A stretch of DNA of 22,682 nucleotides from Chloroflexota bacterium (GCA_021812735.1 JAKAMV010000047.1:1-22682), one strand, 5' to 3'; shown: positions 14,259 to 22,682, counted from the first letter of the stretch. A program made the numbers and translations. Notes: generated by a model from the letters alone, not told the origin.

Positions 14259-15545
14259 ATGCGCAGGCCGAGGCGCGACGGTGCGCGGGGCCAGATCCTC
14301 GTGATGATGGTGATCGGCTTCATCGCGGTGATCGGCGCGGTCGCCCTCGTGATCGACGGCGGCAACGTGTTGGCGCACCAGCGGATCACGCAGAACGGCG
14401 CCGACGCGGCGGCCGAGGCCGGCGCCGTGATCATGGCCGAGCGGTTCGCGGGCGCCACCGTGCCGGCGGCCGGCTGGGACGCCACCGTCCTGTACGCGAT
14501 CAACCAGAGCGCGGCCGCCAACGGGGTCGCCATCACCACGGCGTACTACACCGACATCTGCGGGATCCCGCTCCAGGCGGACGGCACGGCGGCCCTCAAC
14601 GCCGACGGCACCTACAACTACGCCGTGGCCCAGCAGGTCGGCAGCGGCCTCCCGGCCACATCCACCTCGACCCCCGACTGCCCGAGCCGCACCGTGGGCC
14701 CGGCGGCCGGGGTGCTGGTCAAGGCGCACGTCGACGTGGGCACCTACCTGGCCAAGGTCATCGGCATCTCCACGATCGGCGTCAGCACGCAGGCCACGGC
14801 CGCGGCGGGCTACCTTCAGGAGTCCTGCGCCGCGGACGCCGGCAACTCGTGCGGGATGCTTCCGATCGCGATCCCCGTGGACGTCATCAGCTGCGGAGCG
14901 CAGAACAGCGTGGTTGACACGCAGGGGCCGTGGCCCGTGGACGGCCACACGGTGTCCGTCATCCCGCTGTGCAGCAACTCGCCGGGGAACGTGGGCTGGC
15001 TGGACTGGACGCCGCCGTCCGGCGGCACCAGTGAGCTGGTGAATCAGATCAGCAACCCGACCAACCCGGCGGTCCCGCTGCCCTCGTGGCAGTACGCCAC
15101 CTCGACCGGCAACGTCAACTCATCCAGCGTCGAGACCGCGATCCGCCAGTACGACGGCCAGGTCGTGCTGGTCCCGCAGTTCGACCTCACCTGCAACCCG
15201 GGGCCCAACGGCACGCCCGACAGCTCGCAACCGGCGATCAACACCTCGCCCAACTACGGCTGCCCGGCCGGCGACCTGGGCGGCAACGGCTCCAACCAGT
15301 GGTACCGGATGCCCAGCTTCGCGCACCTGCAGCTGTGCGTCAGCACCGACCCGGACTGCCACGCGCTGGGCTACGACTACGGCGCCTACATCAGCGGCAA
15401 CAACTCCGCGGTGTGCGCCGCGGGCGGCTCGACCTCGTGCCTCGTCGGCAAGTTCGAGAGCATCATCAGCACCGGCACGATCGGCGCCGGCTTCGGCGGC
15501 GGCCAGGGCAACGCGAAGGCGATCGGCGTCCAGCTGATCAAGTAG
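14259..15545 (+). CDS. Module D TadG-like Flp pilus assembly protein
   Basis: The ATG at 14259 has a GAGGTGG site about seven bases upstream and gives 428 residues. The N-terminus RGQILVMMVIGFIAVIGAVA is followed by LVIDGGNVLAHQRITQNGAD, the TadE/G-like region. The rest is rich in Gly, Asn, Thr and Cys. It contains LPIAIPVDVISCG, then PGNVGWLDWTPPSGG and VVLVPQFDLTC, matching the order of motifs in module C. The C-terminal region includes several paired Cys and ends GNAKAIGVQLIK with TAG. It closes the array; the downstream gene is convergent. Confidence 0.86.
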   Translation: MRRPRRDGARGQILVMMVIGFIAVIGAVALVIDGGNVLAHQRITQNGADAAAEAGAVIMAERFAGATVPAAGWDATVLYAINQSAAANGVAITTAYYTDICGIPLQADGTAALNADGTYNYAVAQQVGSGLPATSTSTPDCPSRTVGPAAGVLVKAHVDVGTYLAKVIGISTIGVSTQATAAAGYLQESCAADAGNSCGMLPIAIPVDVISCGAQNSVVDTQGPWPVDGHTVSVIPLCSNSPGNVGWLDWTPPSGGTSELVNQISNPTNPAVPLPSWQYATSTGNVNSSSVETAIRQYDGQVVLVPQFDLTCNPGPNGTPDSSQPAINTSPNYGCPAGDLGGNGSNQWYRMPSFAHLQLCVSTDPDCHALGYDYGAYISGNNSAVCAAGGSTSCLVGKFESIISTGTIGAGFGGGQGNAKAIGVQLIK

Positions 15546-15597
15546 CGACAGCTGCCCTCGGGCATCCCGGGCCGCGCGGCGCCCGCACTCACGGCCG

Positions 15598-16341
15598 TCA
15601 GCGGATGCCGGTGTCGTAGCTGACCGCGATGAACGTCAGCCGCCCCGCCGCCACGGTGAACGGCTCGGGCTGGGCCGTGCCCAGCAGCCCTGCCCTCGGC
15701 TGCGGCTCGAGCGTGTAGCTGCCGGGCGCCAGGGCGATGCGAAACAGGCCGCTGCCGTCGGTGGCGAACCGCGCGGCCTCGGCGCCGCCCGCGTCCCGGA
15801 CCACCAGCACCGCGTCGGCCACCGGGCGATCGTCGCAGCCGGACTCGCCCGGACGCACAACGGGGCAGGTCGGGCCCGCGGTCACGATCCCGCCCACGCC
15901 GCTTGAAGTCCCTGCCGCGGCCAGGCCGGCCCGAACGACCTCCGGCAGGGGCGGGCCTGACTCGCCCGCCAGGGTGGTCGTGCCGTCCGCCCCCACCGAC
16001 CATCGCCACACGTGGTTGCTGATGCAGCCCGCCGGGCAGTCGCCCCAGCCGACGCTGACCGTGATGCCCCAGGCGCCGCCGCTGAGCGCTGCGGGCGACG
16101 CCTCCCACCACGCCGCCTGGCCGATCGCCTGCGGATCCCGCGGCTGCACGCCGTCGAAGTACGGCGATCGGGCCTGCACGGCCGCGAACGCCTCGGCGGC
16201 GGTTGCCGGTGCGGACGACGGCGTCACCACCGGGGACGAGACTGCGGACGCCCCGGGGCCGAAGGTGCACGCGGCGGCGGCCAGCGCCACCAGGACGACG
16301 GCAGGCGGACGAGACGAGTGGACCGAGGACCGGATTCGCAT
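15598..16341 (-). CDS. Putative lipoprotein with C-terminal carboxypeptidase-regulatory-like domain
   Basis: With the ATG at 16341 the product is 247 residues and starts with a clear lipoprotein signal (MRIRSSVHSSR, a hydrophobic stretch, then LAAAAC with Cys25). An ATG at 16377 would add 12 residues ahead of the signal and is less likely. The middle region (PQAIGQAAWWEASPAALSGG; VSVGWGDCPAGCISNHVWRW) is unassigned; it holds a Cys pair and a possible WxW motif. The C-terminal about 85 residues (CDDRPVADAVLVVRDAGG; DGSGLFRIALAPGSYTLEPQ) have the pattern of a carboxypeptidase-regulatory or Cna-B-like beta domain. A surface role is likely and the specific function is unknown. It is convergent with module D and divergent from the SulP gene. 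Confidence 0.8.
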   Translation of the reverse strand: MRIRSSVHSSRPPAVVLVALAAAACTFGPGASAVSSPVVTPSSAPATAAEAFAAVQARSPYFDGVQPRDPQAIGQAAWWEASPAALSGGAWGITVSVGWGDCPAGCISNHVWRWSVGADGTTTLAGESGPPLPEVVRAGLAAAGTSSGVGGIVTAGPTCPVVRPGESGCDDRPVADAVLVVRDAGGAEAARFATDGSGLFRIALAPGSYTLEPQPRAGLLGTAQPEPFTVAAGRLTFIAVSYDTGIR

Positions 16342-16619
16342 GGCCACGGGACGCAGGTTCGGCGGATCGGGTTCCATCAACGCGTCAGACGCCGCCACCA
16401 GACGCGAAAGGCGGGCTCGCGGCCCGGCCGTTGCTCGTGTCGGCCGGGAGTCACCATCTTCGCCCGGTGCCTCGAAGGTCTGCCGGGCCGGTGGCCGACC
16501 GGTTTGAGCCGGCGAACGGTCTGCTCGTACCAGCGGACCGCGAACCTCGCCTAAGCCTACCATCCCACCGACACCTTCCACGGCAGAGTGCCTTCCGTCC
16601 CTTTCGTCCGTGACGTCCG

Positions 16620-18335
16620 GTGGAGCACGAATTGGCCCAGAGAGCGACGACGCGCCAGGCGCATGCCGCGGCGGCGGGGTTCACACAGCTCCGCAGCTAC
16701 GACGGTGCCTGGCTGCGCGCCGATGTGGTGGCCGGGATCACGGTCACCGCCTACCTCGTCCCCCAGTGCCTCGCGTACGCTGGGATCGTGGGGGCGCCAC
16801 CACTCACATCGCTGTGGGTGGCCATCGTGGCGATGGTCATCTACGCGCTCCTGGGCACGTCGCGGCTGCTGTCGATCGGGCCCGAGGCGGGCGCGTCGGT
16901 GATGGTCGCCGCGGCTGTGGCCCCCCTCGCGGGCGCGGACCCCGCCCACTGGCTGGCGCTCTCGACCGCCCTGGCGGTGCTCGTGGGGCTCGCGTGCGTG
17001 GCCGCCTGGGTGCTGCGGCTCGGGTTCGTGGCCGACATGCTCTCGCGGCCCATCCTGCTCGGCTACATGGCCGGCCTCGGCCTCGTGATGATCCTGGGCC
17101 AGCTGGGCTCACTGTCCGGCATGGAACTCACGTCGCCCTCGAATCTGGGCAAGGCGGTCGAGCTCGCCAGCCGGCTGGGCGAGGTCAACCCCCTGGTGCT
17201 CGGGCTGAGCGCCGCGGTGGTGGTCGGGCTGGTGGCGCTGAGCCGGGTGGCGCCCCTGGCGCCGGGCACGCTGCTGGCGGTGATCGCCGGCGGACTGGCG
17301 GTGGCGGTCCTCCACCTCGACCAGCACGGGGTGTCGCTGGTGGGCGCGGTGCCGAGCGGGCTGCCGAGCATCTCGCTGCCGGCCATCGGCCTTGGAGACG
17401 TCGAGGCGCTGCTCGGCAGTGCTGTGGCGGTCACCTTCGTCGCCTATTCGGAGGTGGCGCTCACCGGGCGCGCGTTCGCGGCCCGAACCGGCGAGGAGAT
17501 CGACGCCAACCAGGAGCTGCTCGCGCTGGGCCTCGCGAACCTGGCGGCCGGGCTGACCGGGGGCTTCGCGCTGTCGGCGTCGGGGTCGCGCTCGGCGATC
17601 CTCGACGCGATGCACGCCAGGACCCAGCTTGCCGGCCTGGTTGCCGCGGCGTCCACAGTGGTGATCGTCCTGCTGGCGCCGGGCCTGATCGCGTTCATCC
17701 CCAAGGCGGCGCTGGCCGGCATCGTGGTGTTCGCCGGCTGGCGGCTCGTGCGGGTGGGCGAGCTGCGGCGCCTGTGGAGGTTCCGCTCGACCGAGCTCGG
17801 TCTGGCGATGGCGGCCCTCGTGGGGGTGCTGCTGTTCGACGTGCTGGCGGGCATCCTGATCGCCATCGCGCTCTCGGTGGCCGAGCTGTTCCTGCGCGTC
17901 GCCCGGCCGCCTGCGGCCATCCTCGGCCGCGTTCCCGGCCTGGCCGGGCTCCACAACATCGCCGACTACCCCGACGCGACCCAGGTCCCGGGCCTGCTCG
18001 TCTTCCGCTATGACGCCCCGCTGTGCTTCGCCAACGCGAACGACTTCCGCGCCCGGGCGCTGGCCGCCGTCGACGAGCAGCCCACCGAGATCCACTGGTT
18101 CCTGCTCAACGCCGAGGCGATCGTGGAGCTGGACACCACCGCCGTCGAGGTGCTGGAGCAGTTCGCGCGGGACCTGGCGGCGCGGAACGTGGTGTTCGCG
18201 ATGGCGCGCGTGAAGCAGGACCTCCGTGCCCAGCTGGTGCGCGGCGAGCTGCTCGACGCGATCGACGAGGAGCGCTTCTACCCGACGCTGCCGGTGGCGG
18301 TGGAGGCGTTCCAGCGCTGGCGGGAGCAGCGGTAG
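16620..18335 (+). CDS. SulP-family anion permease with STAS domain
   Basis: The 571-residue protein starts at a GTG (16620) without a clear ribosome binding site, so the start is uncertain. Early motifs are typical of SulP/SLC26 transporters: ADVVAGITVTAYLVPQCLAY AGI (TM1-2), then LLGTSRLLSIGPEAGASVMV. About ten or more membrane helices follow to about residue 430, including the conserved NQELLALGLANLAAGLTGGF and SGSRSAILDAMHARTQLAGL segments. The cytoplasmic C-terminus (about 440-560) is a STAS domain with LLNAEAIVELDTTAVEVLEQ. The family moves sulfate, bicarbonate or other anions, usually with H+ or Na+, and the substrate cannot be told from the sequence. No carbonic anhydrase or sulfate-assimilation gene is adjacent. 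Confidence 0.9.
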   Translation: MEHELAQRATTRQAHAAAAGFTQLRSYDGAWLRADVVAGITVTAYLVPQCLAYAGIVGAPPLTSLWVAIVAMVIYALLGTSRLLSIGPEAGASVMVAAAVAPLAGADPAHWLALSTALAVLVGLACVAAWVLRLGFVADMLSRPILLGYMAGLGLVMILGQLGSLSGMELTSPSNLGKAVELASRLGEVNPLVLGLSAAVVVGLVALSRVAPLAPGTLLAVIAGGLAVAVLHLDQHGVSLVGAVPSGLPSISLPAIGLGDVEALLGSAVAVTFVAYSEVALTGRAFAARTGEEIDANQELLALGLANLAAGLTGGFALSASGSRSAILDAMHARTQLAGLVAAASTVVIVLLAPGLIAFIPKAALAGIVVFAGWRLVRVGELRRLWRFRSTELGLAMAALVGVLLFDVLAGILIAIALSVAELFLRVARPPAAILGRVPGLAGLHNIADYPDATQVPGLLVFRYDAPLCFANANDFRARALAAVDEQPTEIHWFLLNAEAIVELDTTAVEVLEQFARDLAARNVVFAMARVKQDLRAQLVRGELLDAIDEERFYPTLPVAVEAFQRWREQR

Positions 18336-19043
18336 CGGGGCGCACCCATGCCGACGATGGCGCCGCGGCGCGGGCTGGATGCGACGTCACAGCAGGAGGA
18401 GGCCAGGGCAGGAGCACGCCACCCGCTGGCGGGATTCGCCCGGCTCGCAGCGCCCGGAGGATCGCGCCGCCGTCGAGGGCGAAACGTCCCCGCAGGTCCT
18501 CCCGGTGCTCGGCAAGGACTCGTCGGCTGTGGGCGGTGTCGGCCGAGCTGGGTCCGACTCACGCCAGCCCGCGCCGAGGCTGCGGGCTGACTCGCACCCG
18601 CTGATCGACGCGCCTTGCGGGTCTCCCGGCCCATCTCGGCGGCCAACCGCCAGGCGTCCGCAGCACCGACTGCCGCGGCTCGATCGCACGTGCTCACGAC
18701 GCGATCCCCGGCGCCGTCGCTCAACGCGCGCTTGGGCACCTGATGGGCGTCGATGCTGGGCCGGCCGTCGATACCGGCCAGCCGGTGGCCTTCCGGGCGG
18801 GTGATGCGACGGGCGGGCCAGCACGTGGCCCGGCTGACCGGTCGCGGGCCGCACGAGCGTCGGATGAGCCACCACCCGGCCCATCCGACGGGTGGAGCCG
18901 TCCGTAGGGCCGCCGGTTGGCCCGAAGCGCCGAGCGCGAGCGCCGAGCGACGTGGAGGAGGACCACGGTGCGGGCCCAATCGCCGAGCGCCGGCCCGAGG
19001 CGCCGCCGCGTGCACGCGCGCGACGCATCATCCCGCCCCTGCT
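18336..19043. other. About 700 bases without a convincing gene
   Basis: This stretch separates the SulP gene from the reverse-strand oxidoreductase. All six frames give Arg/Ala/Pro/Gly-rich translations typical of GC-rich non-coding DNA, with no recognisable domain, signal peptide or start/ribosome-site pair. A small remnant such as a decayed transposase cannot be excluded. I saw no terminal inverted repeats, tRNA-like fold or strong terminator. Confidence 0.55.
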
Positions 19044-20474
19044 CTACTCGGGGCCCAGCTGGTACCCCAGCGAGCGCGGCAGCCTGACCAGCCAGCGCAG
19101 CGGGGGCGGCACGTACCAGCCCAGGTCGTCGCGCTGCTCCGCCTCCACGATCGCCTCGCGGATCACGCGTGCCCCCAGGAAGCGGAACGGCTCCGGCGGG
19201 AAGCGGCGGGGCCGGTTGCCGACCAGCCCGAGCCGGGCGACCGGATCGTCGAGGCGCCCCAGGGCGAGAGCCGCAAGGATTCGTCCGCCGAGCCAGGTGG
19301 GGCCGACGCCTGTGCCCGAGAAGCCATGGCCCCAGTGGACGCGCCCGCCCGGCAGCGTCCCGAACGCCGGAAGGTGGTCCGGGGAGATGTCGATCGGCCC
19401 GCCCCACGCGTCCTCGAGCCGCACGTCGTCGAGCATCGGGAAGATCCGCCGGAAGCCCCGCGCCGCGAGCGCCGCGGAGCCGCGGTCGTGCTCCACCCAC
19501 GCGCCCAGACGTCCGCCGTAGCCGGCCCGCCCGCCGCCGCCCCCGAAGGCGATCCGCCCGTCCAACGTCGTGCGGAAGTAGTGGTTCGTGAACCGCAGGT
19601 CGCTGATCGACTCGCCGCCGGTCCAGCCGATCGCGCGGAGGCGATCCGGGATGGGCTCGGTCACCACCATGTACGAGGACCAGGTGATCATCCTCGCGCC
19701 GAAGGCGCCGCCGGGCCAGCCGGCCGCCCACGCGTTGACGCCCAGGACAGCCTGCCCGGCCGTGACCCGCGCGCCCGCGGTGGTGCGGACGACCACCCGG
19801 TCGCCCTGCTGGAGGACCGACGCGACGCGGGTCCCCTCGTGGATCGCGACCCCTCGCCCGAGGAGGACGCGGCGCAGTCCACGCGCCAGGCGGGCCGGCT
19901 GCACGGTGGCGTCGGAGGGGACCAGGAGCCCGCCGCCCAGGATGGGCGAGGTGCACCTGGCGCGGACCTCGGTGGGGGTGAGCTCGGTGAACCGGTCCAA
20001 CTCCCCGAGCGCCCCGGCCGCCGCCACGATCGACGACCAGCCCCCATCCTGGGCCGGCGACGAAGCCGCGAGGATGGACCCGCCCGCCACGTGCCAGGCG
20101 TCCACGCCATGTGCCCGCGTCCACGCGCCGACTGCCTCGGGCGCCTCGCCCACCGCCAGGGCGATCGCCCGGCCGCCCAGGGCGCCGAACCGCGCCACCA
20201 GCGTCGGCAGCGCATCCCACCACGCCGTGAGGAACCCGCCGTTCCGGCCGCTCGCGCCGCCGCCGACGATGTCCGCCTCCAGAAGGACAACCCGCGAATC
20301 GGGCGCCTGCTCGAGCAGCTGCCACGCAGTCCAGAGGCCGGCGTAGCCGCCGCCCACGACCACCACGTCGGCGGTCACATCCGCTGCCAGCGGCGGGCAG
20401 GGCTCGCCGGGGTCGGCTGCCAGCGCCTCGCGGAGCCACCAGGCGCGCTGCTCGCCCGGCCGCAGCGCGGCCAT
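19044..20474 (-). CDS. FAD-dependent oxidoreductase, DAO/PuuB-like
   Basis: With the ATG at 20474 the product is 476 residues, the usual size for this group; in-frame GTGs at 20552 and 20567 would add 26-31 residues. No strong ribosome binding site marks any of them. A leading WWLREALA segment is followed by a Rossmann FAD-binding motif VVVVGGGYAGLWTAWQLL (Gly41-x-Gly-x-x-Gly46) and a flavin-linking GASGRNGGFL motif typical of PuuB/OrdL and DadA-like amine or amino-acid oxidases. The C-terminus has GRVHWGHGFSGTGVGPTWLG, the second FAD contact. It likely oxidises a secondary amine or amino acid with release of H2O2 or reduction of an acceptor. The substrate is unknown and no aminotransferase or puu neighbour is present. 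The much longer ORF in this frame beyond 20567 overlaps the VIT gene and is a shadow. Confidence 0.88.
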   Translation of the reverse strand: MAALRPGEQRAWWLREALAADPGEPCPPLAADVTADVVVVGGGYAGLWTAWQLLEQAPDSRVVLLEADIVGGGASGRNGGFLTAWWDALPTLVARFGALGGRAIALAVGEAPEAVGAWTRAHGVDAWHVAGGSILAASSPAQDGGWSSIVAAAGALGELDRFTELTPTEVRARCTSPILGGGLLVPSDATVQPARLARGLRRVLLGRGVAIHEGTRVASVLQQGDRVVVRTTAGARVTAGQAVLGVNAWAAGWPGGAFGARMITWSSYMVVTEPIPDRLRAIGWTGGESISDLRFTNHYFRTTLDGRIAFGGGGGRAGYGGRLGAWVEHDRGSAALAARGFRRIFPMLDDVRLEDAWGGPIDISPDHLPAFGTLPGGRVHWGHGFSGTGVGPTWLGGRILAALALGRLDDPVARLGLVGNRPRRFPPEPFRFLGARVIREAIVEAEQRDDLGWYVPPPLRWLVRLPRSLGYQLGPE

Positions 20475-20611
20475 GTCGCGCTCGACCAGGCGTCGGAGCC
20501 GGGCGGACTCGCCACGCGCTTGAGTGGCGGCAGCTGCAGCGCGAGGATTCACGCCGAGATCATCCACGCTTGCGCCGCTCGCCGCTCCCGCGTTCCCGGT
20601 GGCGGCCCGGG

Positions 20612-20617
20612 TAGACT
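20612..20617 (+). promoter_or_regulatory. Possible -10 box of the VIT-family gene
   Basis: TAGACT at 20612-20617 resembles a -10 hexamer and is followed at 20632-20637 by GAGGAG and the GTG start at 20649. No good -35 hexamer is visible, so this is a weak call. Confidence 0.25.
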
Positions 20618-20648
20618 CGTGGTCTCCGCCCGAGGAGCCGCCCCGCAG

Positions 20649-21350
20649 GTGCCCCCGCTCAGCGACCTGCCCAACCGAATCCGCCGCTCGCTGCGCCAGT
20701 CGATCGGCGACGTCGCCTTCGGCATGGAGGACGGCGCCGTGTCGATCGCCGGCCTCGTGTTCGGCGTCGCGGCCAACACCAACGACGCCGGCATCGTCCT
20801 CCTGGCCGGGGCGACCGGCGCGGCGGCGGGCGCCGTGTCGATGATGGCGGGCACCTACCTCGACGTGCACTCGGAGCAGAGCGTCGCGCGAGCGCAGGTC
20901 GAGCAGCTGCGCAAGCGGATCGAGGCCGACCCCGACGGCGCCCGCGAGCGCGTGGTCGCGCAGCTGCGCCACTCGGGCTTCACCGACGAGGAGGCGGCCG
21001 CGGTCAGCGGCGCCTTCATGCGCAATCCGCGAGCGATGCTCGACCACGTCGCCGCCTATGAAGTGGGCCTGCCGCGCGAGACCGGGGCCTCGCCGCGCAC
21101 GCACGCCCTCTGGATGTTCTTCGCGGACCTCCTGGCCGCAGGGGTGCCGGTCCTCCCGTTCGCGGTCTTCCCGATCGACACCGCCCGCCTCGTGTCGCTG
21201 GTGGTCACCGGCATGCTCATGGCGGCCCTGGGAGTGGCGCGCGGCATCATCGGCCACGAGCCTGTCTGGCGAACTGCCCCGCAGACGATGGCGATCGCGG
21301 GGGCGGCCGCGCTGGCGGGCGTGCTCATCGGGCGCCTCGTGTCCGCGTAG
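20649..21350 (+). CDS. VIT1/CCC1-family membrane transporter
   Basis: The GTG at 20649 has GAGGAG 11 bases upstream and gives 233 residues; a GTG at 20619 would add ten. Motifs in order are IGDVAFGMEDGAVSIAGLVF GV (TM1, family signature), then AGAVSMMAGTYLDVHSEQ (TM2 and the start of the cytosolic loop), an Arg/Glu-rich helical loop (QVEQLRKRIEADPDGARERV; FTDEEAAAVSGAFMRNPRAM) and three C-terminal helices. The family comprises Fe2+/Mn2+ transporters with a metal-binding loop between TM2 and TM3. The usual GEY glutamate at the end of TM2 is replaced by Thr (AGTY), so metal specificity or activity may differ. It is divergent from the oxidoreductase. Confidence 0.88.
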   Translation: MPPLSDLPNRIRRSLRQSIGDVAFGMEDGAVSIAGLVFGVAANTNDAGIVLLAGATGAAAGAVSMMAGTYLDVHSEQSVARAQVEQLRKRIEADPDGARERVVAQLRHSGFTDEEAAAVSGAFMRNPRAMLDHVAAYEVGLPRETGASPRTHALWMFFADLLAAGVPVLPFAVFPIDTARLVSLVVTGMLMAALGVARGIIGHEPVWRTAPQTMAIAGAAALAGVLIGRLVSA

Positions 21351-21358
21351 CCGCCGTC

Positions 21359-21399
21359 CGACGCCGGCCGACGCCGGCCGACCTCCCCCAACCGGGGGA
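21359..21399 (+). terminator. Small repeat and hairpin after the VIT-family gene
   Basis: Two copies of CGACGCCGGC precede TCCCCC-AACC-GGGGGA (21384-21399), a perfect 6-bp stem with a four-base loop. There is no T-run. It may act as a weak terminator between the VIT-family gene and the PAS sensor gene. Confidence 0.4.
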
Positions 21400-21476
21400 T
21401 CGCCCTGGCGAGCGGCGGTGCGATACTTGGCCGCCGGGGTGGGAGCCTGCCGCAGCTGCGAGAGCCGTCCTTCCGA

Positions 21477-22682
21477 GTGTCCGCACGTCCCTTGTCCCGT
21501 CGACCTCCCGCGCTGCACGGTGACGCGCCCGCCACCTCGGGCGCGGCAACCGGCGCCCCGCTCCTCGCCGCCCTCCTCGAGCACGCGGGGCCGATGCTCG
21601 CCGTCGACCACGGCGGCCGCTGCCGGTTCGCCAACGCCGCGGCCGCGGCGCTGGCCGACGACCCCGAGCGACCGCTGGCGGGCGACAAGGCAGAGATGCG
21701 CCTGCCGCTCCTCGCCGAGCCCGAGGCCACCGATCTCGTGGCCGGCGCGCGCGATGGTCGGGCCGGGACCGTCGAGGTCCGGCTGCCCCGATCCGGGCGC
21801 TCGTTCGTCATCCGGGCCGTGCCCGCGGGAGACCTCGTGCTGCTCTACCTCGAGGACACCACCGAGCTCCGCGCCGCCCGGGCCGCCGAGCTGCAGGCGG
21901 CGGAGCAGGCGCGTCTGGCGGGCCTGGCCGGTGTGACCGGGAGCTACGAGACCGACCTGGTCGCCGGCACCACGTGGCTGTCCGAGCAGGCGCGGCGCAT
22001 CTTCGGCCTCGAGCCCACAGCCGACTCCGTCTATCCGCGCGACGAGGTGCTTGCCGTCATCGACCCGGAGGACGTCGCCCACCAGGCCGCGGCCGTCGCG
22101 TCCGCCGTCGCCAACCCGGGTGCGATCCACGACGTCGTCTATCGCACGCGGCGACCTGACGGCGCCCGCCGGGCGCTGCACGTGGTGGGCGAGGTGCTCC
22201 GCGACGCCGAGGGGCGACCGCGGACGATCATCGGCTCCGTCTCCGACGTCACGGATCGGGCCGCTGCCCAGGAGGCGCTGCGGATCAGCGAGGACCGCCT
22301 GCGCCAGGTGGTGGAGGGCGTCGACGCCATCATCTCCTATCGCGACGACGCGCTCGCGGCGGTGGTCCACAGCCCCCAGATCGAGCGGATCCTCGGCTAC
22401 CGGCCGGAGGAGGTGGCCGACAACGAGGCCTGGGACCGCATCGTCCACCCGGACGACGTGGCGAGGTGCGAGCAGGCCTGGCGGAGTGCCGACCCGGACT
22501 GGACGCTCACCTACCGCATCCGCCGCGCCGACGGCCGCTACGTCTGGGTGGACGACCGCGGGCGGTGGATCGAGCGGGAGGACGGCCGCGGCCCCGGCCT
22601 GATCGGCGTCATCACCGACATCACCGAGCGCAAGCGGACCGAGGAGGCCCTGCGCGCGAGCGAGGAGCGCCTGCGGCGCGTC
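21477..22682 (+). CDS. Multi-PAS sensor protein, 3' partial
   Basis: The frame is open to the right edge of the window, so the output domain (kinase, GGDEF/EAL or other) is not seen. A GTG at 21477 or TTG at 21492 are candidate starts; neither has a good ribosome binding site. PAS 1 spans about residues 29-125 (LLEHAGPMLAVDHGGRCRFA, ending LVLLYLEDTTELRAAR). PAS 2 spans about 150-260 (GSYETDLVAGTTWLSEQARR; RTIIGSVSDVTDRAAAQEAL). PAS 3 spans about 272-390 (RLRQVVEGVDAIISYRDDAL; GVITDITERKRTEEAL). A further ASEERLRRV begins another PAS or a coiled linker. No membrane helix is visible, so it is probably a cytoplasmic sensor of redox state, light or ligand. Confidence 0.85.
   Translation, partial: MSARPLSRRPPALHGDAPATSGAATGAPLLAALLEHAGPMLAVDHGGRCRFANAAAAALADDPERPLAGDKAEMRLPLLAEPEATDLVAGARDGRAGTVEVRLPRSGRSFVIRAVPAGDLVLLYLEDTTELRAARAAELQAAEQARLAGLAGVTGSYETDLVAGTTWLSEQARRIFGLEPTADSVYPRDEVLAVIDPEDVAHQAAAVASAVANPGAIHDVVYRTRRPDGARRALHVVGEVLRDAEGRPRTIIGSVSDVTDRAAAQEALRISEDRLRQVVEGVDAIISYRDDALAAVVHSPQIERILGYRPEEVADNEAWDRIVHPDDVARCEQAWRSADPDWTLTYRIRRADGRYVWVDDRGRWIEREDGRGPGLIGVITDITERKRTEEALRASEERLRRV

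Noticed and set aside
18753..21350. An 865-codon plus-strand frame
   Set aside because: Only the VIT-family part from 20649 is real. The rest is antisense to the oxidoreductase and has no domain.
19044..22448. A 1134-codon minus-strand frame
   Set aside because: Only the DAO oxidoreductase part (to about 20474) has domains. The remainder is the antisense of the VIT-family and PAS genes.
1..22682. tRNA, rRNA, CRISPR array, insertion sequence or prophage genes
   Set aside because: No T-loop-like tRNA motifs, regularly spaced repeats, transposase domains or phage proteins were recognised.

Overview
This is a high-GC bacterial window. Its gene style is lipoprotein, SulP permease, VIT-family transporter, multi-PAS sensor and many Tad-type pseudopilins with Pro/Thr/Ser/Ala-rich linkers. 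That would fit a GC-rich soil or freshwater Chloroflexota (Limnocylindria or Dormibacteria type) or an actinobacterium. The taxonomy is inference only; there is no rRNA or other marker gene.

Layout. A sensor histidine kinase enters from the left edge (1-1167, +). It converges on a reverse-strand tricistron (module M, 3963-1227) encoding two TadE-like pseudopilins and one TadG-like protein. From a divergent intergenic region at 3964-4320, four forward tricistrons with the same gene order (TadE1-TadE2-TadG) follow: module A (4321-7207), module B (about 7635-10114, decayed), module C (10179-12732) and module D (12920-15545). After these come a reverse-strand lipoprotein with a carboxypeptidase-regulatory-like domain (16341-15598), a SulP-family anion permease with STAS domain (16620-18335), about 0.7 kb without a convincing gene, a reverse-strand DAO/PuuB-like FAD oxidoreductase (20474-19044), a VIT/CCC1-family membrane protein (20649-21350) and a multi-PAS sensor protein running off the right edge (21477-22682).

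The centre of interest is the array of five TadE-TadE-TadG operons. Within each operon the genes overlap or nearly abut (ATGA, GTGA and TGATG junctions), so translation is probably coupled. TadE1 is the variable member. After the common signal and membrane segment it carries no extra domain (A), two PKD domains (M), one PKD domain (B), an Ig/DUF11-like domain (C) or a PASTA-like domain (D). Four modules share a promoter-like element GAAA-N14-16-(A/G/T)CCGA that resembles the sigma-28 (FliA/SigD/WhiG) consensus. Four modules also share a 19-nt leader element, GYAAR-N7-GYAAGGT, with its two half-sites exactly 12 nt apart. Modules B and C end in near-identical GC-rich hairpins placed just ahead of the next module's promoter.

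Module B is decaying. It has an amber codon exactly at the conserved Gln of the GQ processing site, a frameshift at a G6 run, a second frameshift in TadE2 and a lost stop codon in TadG. No Tad ATPase, platform, secretin or prepilin peptidase gene lies in the window, so the assembly machinery must be elsewhere.
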